From Uloborus plumipes (Eukaryota; Arthropoda; Arachnida; Araneae; Uloboridae): a DNA stretch of 64,000 nt. Shown piece after piece: positions 57,529 to 64,000 of the stretch; within the stretch, counting starts at the first letter, position 1, and each line of letters begins with the position of its first letter. The notes beneath the pieces are model-generated. The model was given only the letters and a program-made list of their open reading frames with translations. It had not been told where the DNA came from and searched no databases. The stretch spans positions 1 to 64,000 of the forward strand of contig JAXGGA010003899.1 of the NCBI GenBank assembly GCA_038373865.1. Direction: 5' to 3'. The translations under genes were made by a program, and so were the position numbers.

Positions 57529-58063
57529 TCTCTACTAATAATAAAGCTGAAGGTGGTTCTGTCTGTCCTTCTTTCTTTCTTTCTTTCTGTCTGTCTGTCT
57601 GTTACGCGCGTAGCGCCAAAACCGTTCGGTCGATTTTCATGCCACTTGGCACAAAATTAGTTTGTAGCATGTAGTTTTGCACCTCGAAGCGATTTTTCGA
57701 AAATTCCATTTCGTTCTTTTTCTATTCGAATTCTTAGCGGAAATTCGATAAAATAGGGAAGAAATATTTCACACACATTTTCAAGTCTTATGTCATTCGA
57801 AAGCTTGGAATTTTCTGCACAAAATGAAGTTTTTTCGAAGTTTCTACGATCATCAGGAGAGCTGTAACAATTGTTTTTAGAATCCCGAAATTCAAGGCTT
57901 ACCTTCAGTAAAGCAAGCCAAACGATTCTAAAATGGTTGAACTTTAGAATAAAATTTGTTTGAAAAGAGAGATAAAATGAATTATTTTATCAACGGAAAT
58001 CAATTTTTCATGTTGTTACTATGGTTACGTGTTCATACTTATTTTTGTTTCTTTCTTTTTCCA

Positions 58064-58173
58064 GGGTTGCCAGCGTCTATCTTCGTAGGCTACGGCCAGA
58101 CGTAGTATTTTTGATTCTACGGTAGTATTTTTTCGGCCCAAATAAGGAGCGTAGTATGTTTCTGGCAACCCTG
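58064..58173. mobile_element. Small MITE with CAGGGTTGCCAG ends
   Basis: CAGGGTTGCCAG at the left and CTGGCAACCCTG at the right, 110 bp, with CGTAGTATTTTT motifs inside. A second CTGGCAACCCTG at about 58341 suggests a related broken copy next to it. Confidence 0.6.
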
Positions 58174-58674
58174 TTTCCAATACACTAATGACTTAATTAA
58201 AAGATTTGGCGGATTTTTTTTTTTTTTTCATTTTCATAGATTTCGCATTTCAGCAACATTGATTTTGGCAACGTTTGGAAACAGTAGTATTTTGTAATAT
58301 TTTTTTTAGAGGAGGCGTAGTTTTTTTTTGTTCCAATTCTCTGGCAACCCTGTCTTTTTCCCGGTGAAGCGGTGAAGATGCTTTGGGACCCTGCTTGGCG
58401 CGTTTTCAAAAAGTCAACTACGCCAAATAGCTAGGGTTACCACGCTTGGCGCGCCTATCGTTCATTTAGCGAGAAAAGGGTACCTAAAGCACAGATTAAC
58501 GAAATATCGTATCAATTGCGATATTGCATCGTTTTTTTAAAGTGTTTCATTTCGGAAAATGTATTGTTTTGTTTTTTAAGCTAGGAAAGAAAACTTTCTT
58601 CTTCTTTTAAACTTTGGTAAGATTTCTGTTGGTTTCTGTTATCAACAAAATTGTTCTTATTTTCTCTTTTGGCT

Positions 58675-59110
58675 TATTTTTGTCCATCTCCCTTGGGGTT
58701 GCATTCGAATGTTCCAAGGGGGTGTTTTACCCCATTTATCGGGTAAATCAGTGTTTTCAATGCAAGGTGATATGAATTGGTTAACAAAAGTGATATGAAT
58801 TGGCGCGACCACTTGGCGATATATCGCCAAGCTTTTGATCGCTAAGTATTTGACGCCAAATTGGCGAAATTTTTTTTTTTTTTTTTGATTTGGGTTCAAT
58901 TTGGCGCTGTTGGCGATATTTTGCGAAAAATCCACTGAATGATGTTAAAATCGACGATATTTAGGAGATTAATCATTGTAAAACATTTTTTTGCATTGTT
59001 TCGTAGCAATCTAGGGATACAAATGTTTGAATTGTTATCTTGCTCACTCCAAGCACTATTTTAGCACTTAACGCATCTACTAAGAAATTTACACGTAAAA
59101 TTAAGTAGTG
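58675..59110 (-). mobile_element. Repeat R, partial copy inside a Helitron
   Basis: Shares TTGGGGTTGCATTCGAATG, the TTGGCGATATATCGCCAAG block and AAGTAGTGTGGGGTCC with the copies at 48764 and 52751. The segment with CGTCACGAGAAAAC is missing. Confidence 0.6.
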
Positions 59111-59255
59111 TGGGGTCCATATCAGATCTTTATATCACTTTAAAGGAATTATAGTTGAATAAAACTAAAATAGAGCATTTTTTCTGCTATATCAATTATT
59201 TTACAAATGCACTTTTAATTTTATACCACGGGCAAAGCCGTGCGGGTACCGCTAG

Positions 59256-61742
59256 TAAGTTTATAAAATAGACACATAATTTAATTATATGCATAAAGGT
59301 GCATATAATTGTGAATAATTACTAAATTTTTAAACAAGAGTCATTAGTGTGTCATAATACGCATAAAACATCTATGGTGTTGTATTTACTGATTGATTTG
59401 TGTAAGAAAAAAATAAAAATTTATACTTAATGCTAGAAAAAATGTTTCCTCCATAAATTATGAAATTCTTTTCACTTGTCATTATTAATAATATTTTTAT
59501 ACGCCATCATACTGCAGTTATGTAAACTAGTGCACGTTTTGTGGCCAGTAGAGCAATAAATGTAAATTTTAAATCAGTAACAATTTGCATACTTTTAAAA
59601 ATATTTTTGCTTTATTTCCTGTTGCTGGGATGCTAAATCACAGCGCAATCCCAGAGACCAATCATAATGTTAAATACCATGCAACCAAAAAGTTGCGTTT
59701 ACAGCCTCTCGGACAGGCATGTGAACTACAATGTCATGAACACTGACATAGATTTTTCTGGAGAGTCACATAATATGTGTGCTTTTATAATTTCATTTTT
59801 ATTTCATCGAAAGCAATTAGGATTTTTACTTTTTTAAAAACGCTTTTGCTTTGCTCTGCCATGGGTTTAGTATCGAAGGCAGCAGTTATTGCTTTCTCAA
59901 CGTGGGCGTCGTACTCTAAAGGTAAAAACACATTTACAGATAAATAAAGGAGTTGGCGCTTTTAAAAGAAAAGTCGGTAAATGCTAGTTAAAAAAAAATA
60001 AATAAAAATAAAAACAGGAGAAAATGGTGGGATGAAACAAATTGGTTTTCATAGTTTTTGAAGTTTCGTAACATTACAATTTGCCTCAAGAACTAGAGCT
60101 TCGAAACACTCAAGCTAAATTAATCACTGTGTAAGTTAGTTTCATTATTTAGGAACAACAAATTATCATCTTATCATTTCAATTATTCAACTTATCTACC
60201 AGTTTTTGTTTAAACCCGAGCCATAATTGGAAAAAATTAAAGAAAAATAAAAAACACATATTACAAGCAGTGGGAAATAGTTTTTATAAAAAGTTAAGTA
60301 TTCGAGATGTGGCGCTATCATTAAAGATTTTAAAGATGTTGGTATAGAAAAAGAAATATACAAAGAGCATTCTGTATATTTCTAAAAAGCTTTCTTTTTC
60401 TTTCTTTGGAAACTAATTTTATTGTATAATATCACTTCTGTCAGGAATAAAAAAACAAAACACTCCCAATCACAAACATTCATCGGCACCAAACGAGCTG
60501 TCTTACTTCTTTTTCAGTTTTTCGTAATTAAAACAAACTATTAGTTAGGTTTAATTTTCTTAAATCTTGTCCGAATCCTCCCAGATGTAAGAACCATACT
60601 GCCTTGCTAGGAGAAAAAGTGGTATCAGGAGTCAAGCTCAAACTTTACTCTAAAGTTTTGCTCCACCGTGAACTTGATTCAGATGCTCTTTCAGAATTAT
60701 TTTAAAAATATTTCCCGTTCTCAAATGACCATAAAATATTGTATTTAGTAAAATACATCACAAAGAACCGCCTGGTAACGATTACTCAGTTTCGTTAAAA
60801 AGTGTATATGTGACTTGTGTGCTTAGTACGGCAGCATACTCATCTCGCAAAAAGAAGAAATGAAAGGTTATAAAATGTTACAATGTGCAGATTAAGTAAA
60901 AAATCTTGCATTTTACTGTTTTAATTTTTTTTCACATATCTTAAAAAGATACTATTAAATTTTTAATAAGATGCAATCTTGGTTTTAAAATCAGTAAGCA
61001 GAGAAAAAAAATGGGAAATCTACCTCACTCCTGCCAAATGCTTATTTTCAATAATTTTACATTAAAAAAAGGAACCGTTCCTTAATTTAATGCAATATTG
61101 AGTAGGACAATATGTTGAATATGTTTGACTTATGATTTTTTTAATTTGCTCTTTCGCCATAAACATTTGAAATATCCTGTTCTTTCTTTCTTTTCATTTT
61201 TTTTGTCTTCGTATTTGCTTATAAATGAAAAATGTTTTGAACAATTAAATTATACTTGACAATGTTTTTTTTAATTTTAGATACATATTCAGCCATGATG
61301 ATATGAATTTATTTTGATTGCTAAAGATCATTAAACCAAAAGCTTTAGACTCTTAAAACTATAAGGTTTCCCCCTAAGCATCCTATTTCACTGCTGCAAA
61401 AATATGTCTTGAAATATTATTTGATGTGAATGAATAGTACTTTATGCCTTATATTAATGTAGGAACTAATTTTTAGGTAACTATGGGGCTCCGCTCCCTG
61501 CTCGCTTCACTCACCAACCCCCATTCGTCGCCTGCGGTGATTACCTCACCGCCTTCGGCTGCTTCATAACTAACCTGATTCTGGTGGTTTAGAGTCAGTC
61601 AAATCGACTATATGCCACTGAATATCGTGTTCCCGCTGAAAAAGAAAATAATACCCCTCCCCATATTATCTTGATATAAAATAATCATTTTCTTTAACTG
61701 AAATGCTCACATACCCTTTAAAAGCACAGTAACCGTTCCTTT
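59256..61742. other. No gene seen
   Basis: AT-rich. Around 61485-61575 is a GC-rich patch (GGGGCTCCGCTCCCTGCTCG, then hairpin-forming GGTGATTACCTCACC) of unknown nature. Confidence 0.5.
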
Positions 61743-62027
61743 TGCCGGCCACCTTGTCTTAGTGGTCAGAGTAGTCTGCCATAGATGGTGTGGCCCCGGG
61801 TTCGAATCCCGGCTTGGGCATGGATGTGCTTTCTCTCTCCTATCCTTGTCCTTTCTTTGTATGAATGTGTTGTTGTGTGAAAGGTTGCCTACCCTATAAA
61901 CGGGTCCCCATGGCATGCGTGTACTGTGGAAGTCGGACTTCACACCAAATAAGGGTACAGTTGGAAAAGTGAAGCAGCGCACTCCATATTGCCAGCCTGG
62001 CTGGCACACGACAAAAAAAAAAAAAAA
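61743..62027 (+). mobile_element. tRNA-derived SINE, family 3
   Basis: Head with TTAGTGGTCAGAGTAG and B box GGTTCGAATCC, and a poly-A tail. Flanked by AACCGTTCCTTT at 61731-61742 and 62028-62039. The long minus-strand frame across it is a shadow. Confidence 0.9.
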
Positions 62028-62039
62028 AACCGTTCCTTT

Positions 62040-63450
62040 ACAATTTAAAATAATTCGCCAAATAAATAAAAGAGACCCCCCCCCTACCGACATAAAAAAT
62101 AAAAAAATATCACATAATTAAAAAATATAGGAAAATATCTAGCCCAAGGAGAAAATCCTGTTCCTTTCCCTCGCAGAAAAAAAATTAACTCAAACACGAA
62201 ATGTAATTCATATGAAATCACGTTTAAGCAAAATAAACTAAACTACAGTAAGAAATAACAACCTGTCTTAAATGTTTAAAAAAAAAAGAAAGAAAATATG
62301 CGATAAAAGCAATCGTGCAAACGTGTATATTTTGTTGAATTAAAACAAGCAATAAACAAAACGAAGAGTCACTGGTTTCGTTTGTCGAACATGACGTTGT
62401 TGAACAAATTTTGGAGCGGTTTGGTTGAATGTAATATAATTTTGCTCGAGGTGAGCCTTGAAAAATGGCCAAATTAGAATCACTTCTATCTCCTGTTATA
62501 ATTAACGGAGATAAATGGAACGAACTAGGAAAAAATATCTTTTCAATGATGTGCAACATTAGGGGTGAGGGGATTTTTTGACCCCTAATGTGGTAAAGTA
62601 TGTGAAATTCCTGCTTAAAAAATTAATTAAAAAAAAAAACTAATTCGAAATTAAGAAAAATGGCTCCGAGGTGCAAATCTACGGGCTTGAACTAATTTTG
62701 TACCTAGTTTTAAGTCTGTAGGTGCTATGGGGACGCCTGGATGCTGGCCAGTCACAAACATCCTTTCACAATATCTTTGAGCTTACTTTTTTTTAAAAAT
62801 ATATAAATATATTTTAAAAAATACTGCATATATTAGAATAGCTTTTAACATGAAATTTATACAAAAGTCAGCATGAATTATAAAAATGCCTCAATTTAGT
62901 ACCATTTTCTTCAGAACGTGGGATCTGTTGTAGCTGTAAATATGTTTTCTTCTTTATAGTACTTATTCTGCCAAGAAAACTACAGTACAAGGTAACGTTG
63001 GTGAACTAACTCAAGGGACATTTTAAATTATATTTGCATAGTACAATCTCGGTGACCGCTAGAACAACAGCATAAAAGAACACCTCAGTTGATACTGTTA
63101 TAATATTTATCTTGTACTTTTAAATTAAAATTTACAAAAAAGTAGGGGATTTTAGCACAAATCTAAGGTAGGATCTATACGTTAGGGAAAGTTAAAGTAA
63201 AAAAGTTCCTCAAAGAAGAAGATAATATGTTTGAAAATTATTGAACAAGGAGAAAAATGATGTATTTTGTAATAGACCCTATACTGAAGTATTATTTGTT
63301 ATTTTTAGCTACAAATTTGTACCTTAGAAAAATGAAAAGTAAAAAATTTGTGCACGATTTTGCAACATGGCTAAGTAAAAAAATAATATATTTTGCTTAT
63401 AATTTTCTTTTCTTTTTTTTAAATTGGAAATATTTTTCATCAACTTAATG
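62040..63450. other. No convincing gene
   Basis: AT-rich. A short plus-strand frame from ATG 62465 (MAKLESLLSPVIINGDKWNE...) stops after about 39 codons, and no partner exon was found. Confidence 0.4.
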
Positions 63451-63665
63451 AATGAATTAAGGCATGAATGAATAAATCATAAAGCAATAAATGAATGAAT
63501 GAGTTAAATTATCAAAAATAAATCCATAAATGAGTGAATAAAGTCTTGAATGAAAATGAAAAGCAATGCGTGAATGAATGAATTTATATATAAAGAAATA
63601 TTTTAAAAAATCAATTATTAAAATAATGTGCAAGAGATTCAATAAATGAATAAGTAAATGAAATG
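63450..63665. repeat. AATG-rich degenerate microsatellite
   Basis: Irregular run of AATGAATGAATAAATGAGTGAAT-type units. Overlapping frames are low complexity. Confidence 0.8.
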
Positions 63666-64000
63666 AGATATTTTCCTTCACCCCGCGTGCACTTGTATTA
63701 AACATTTAAAATCAAAAGACACCTAATATCAACTTAATAGTTACTGCACTGGAATTCTGCTGATCTCAAGTGATATTTAATAAGAAAGGTTTAATAAAAG
63801 AACTCATCATTTGAATTTTTTTTTTCTTGATAAACACAAAATTTTACAATATGGGAAATATGTTTTGAAAACGACTAGTATAATTATGTATTTTTAGTTG
63901 TCAAGCCATTAACTTCCTAGCAGTAATCGACAGTGAATTTGAAAATACAGGTAACATATTACTAGATATGTGGCAGTAAAAATACTGGAAATATTTTACT

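Larger units (their letters stand above)
57529..59255 (+). mobile_element. Non-autonomous Helitron, 1.73 kb
   Basis: Starts TCTCTACTAATAATAAAGCT after A and ends with stem CACGG...CCGTG, GGGTACCG, CTAG before T. It carries a TTCT/GTCT simple repeat near its 5' end, small GGGTTGCCAG-ended repeats and a partial repeat R. No helicase frame. Confidence 0.85.

Noticed and set aside
61707..62093. 128-aa minus-strand gene
   Set aside because: Covers the antisense of a SINE with poly-A tail and target duplication.
62465..62581. Short gene starting MAKLESLLSPVIINGDKW
   Set aside because: Only 39 codons, stops without a clear donor, and no partner exon found.

Overview
The window is AT-rich eukaryotic DNA packed with transposable elements and has one recognisable host gene. 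Introns with GT/AG ends, tRNA-derived SINEs, Tc1/mariner and pogo-type elements, Helitrons and a Penelope-like fragment point to an arthropod. A large, repeat-rich genome such as a chelicerate's fits, but no single feature fixes the order. Nothing bacterial or viral was seen.

The gene is a four-exon, plus-strand gene (30627-42553) for a secreted, cysteine-rich, divergent PEBP/OV-16-family protein. It has a TATA box at 30554-30563, phase-compatible splice sites and polyadenylation signals near 43.0-43.1 kb. More than half of each intron is transposon DNA.

0-15 kb: a pogo-type MITE end; a Tc1 copy (1256-5105) split by two tandem Helitrons that carry a MITE and a SINE; several copies of an ACTGTAAAA-iterating element; a Penelope GIY-YIG fragment bounded by 25-bp inverted repeats; a LINE RNase H relic; and a 146-148-bp tandem array with a three-monomer higher-order unit.

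15-30.5 kb: elements that each repeat a private short word inside TIR-like ends (15.1-16.8, 16.9-17.8, 18.1-18.5, 20.0-20.4, 21.4-22.7, 26.9-28.6 and 29.3-30.5 kb), plus two SINEs. 30.6-44.8 kb: the PEBP gene, three copies of a TIR transposon with 7-bp target duplications, two pogo-type MITEs, and a second tandem Helitron pair with a mariner relic inside. 44.8-54.3 kb: inverted repeats at several scales (0.4-kb hairpin, 2.3-kb foldback, 1.9-kb mariner foldback nested in oppositely oriented Helitron and repeat copies). 54.3-64 kb: mostly unannotated AT-rich DNA with one Helitron, one SINE and an AATG-rich tract.

Apart from the PEBP gene, open frames are transposon relics, mirror images from palindrome arms, or low-complexity artefacts. 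The most unusual content is the recurrence of elements that iterate a private word, the zero-gap tandem Helitrons, and the three well-bounded 7-bp-TSD elements.
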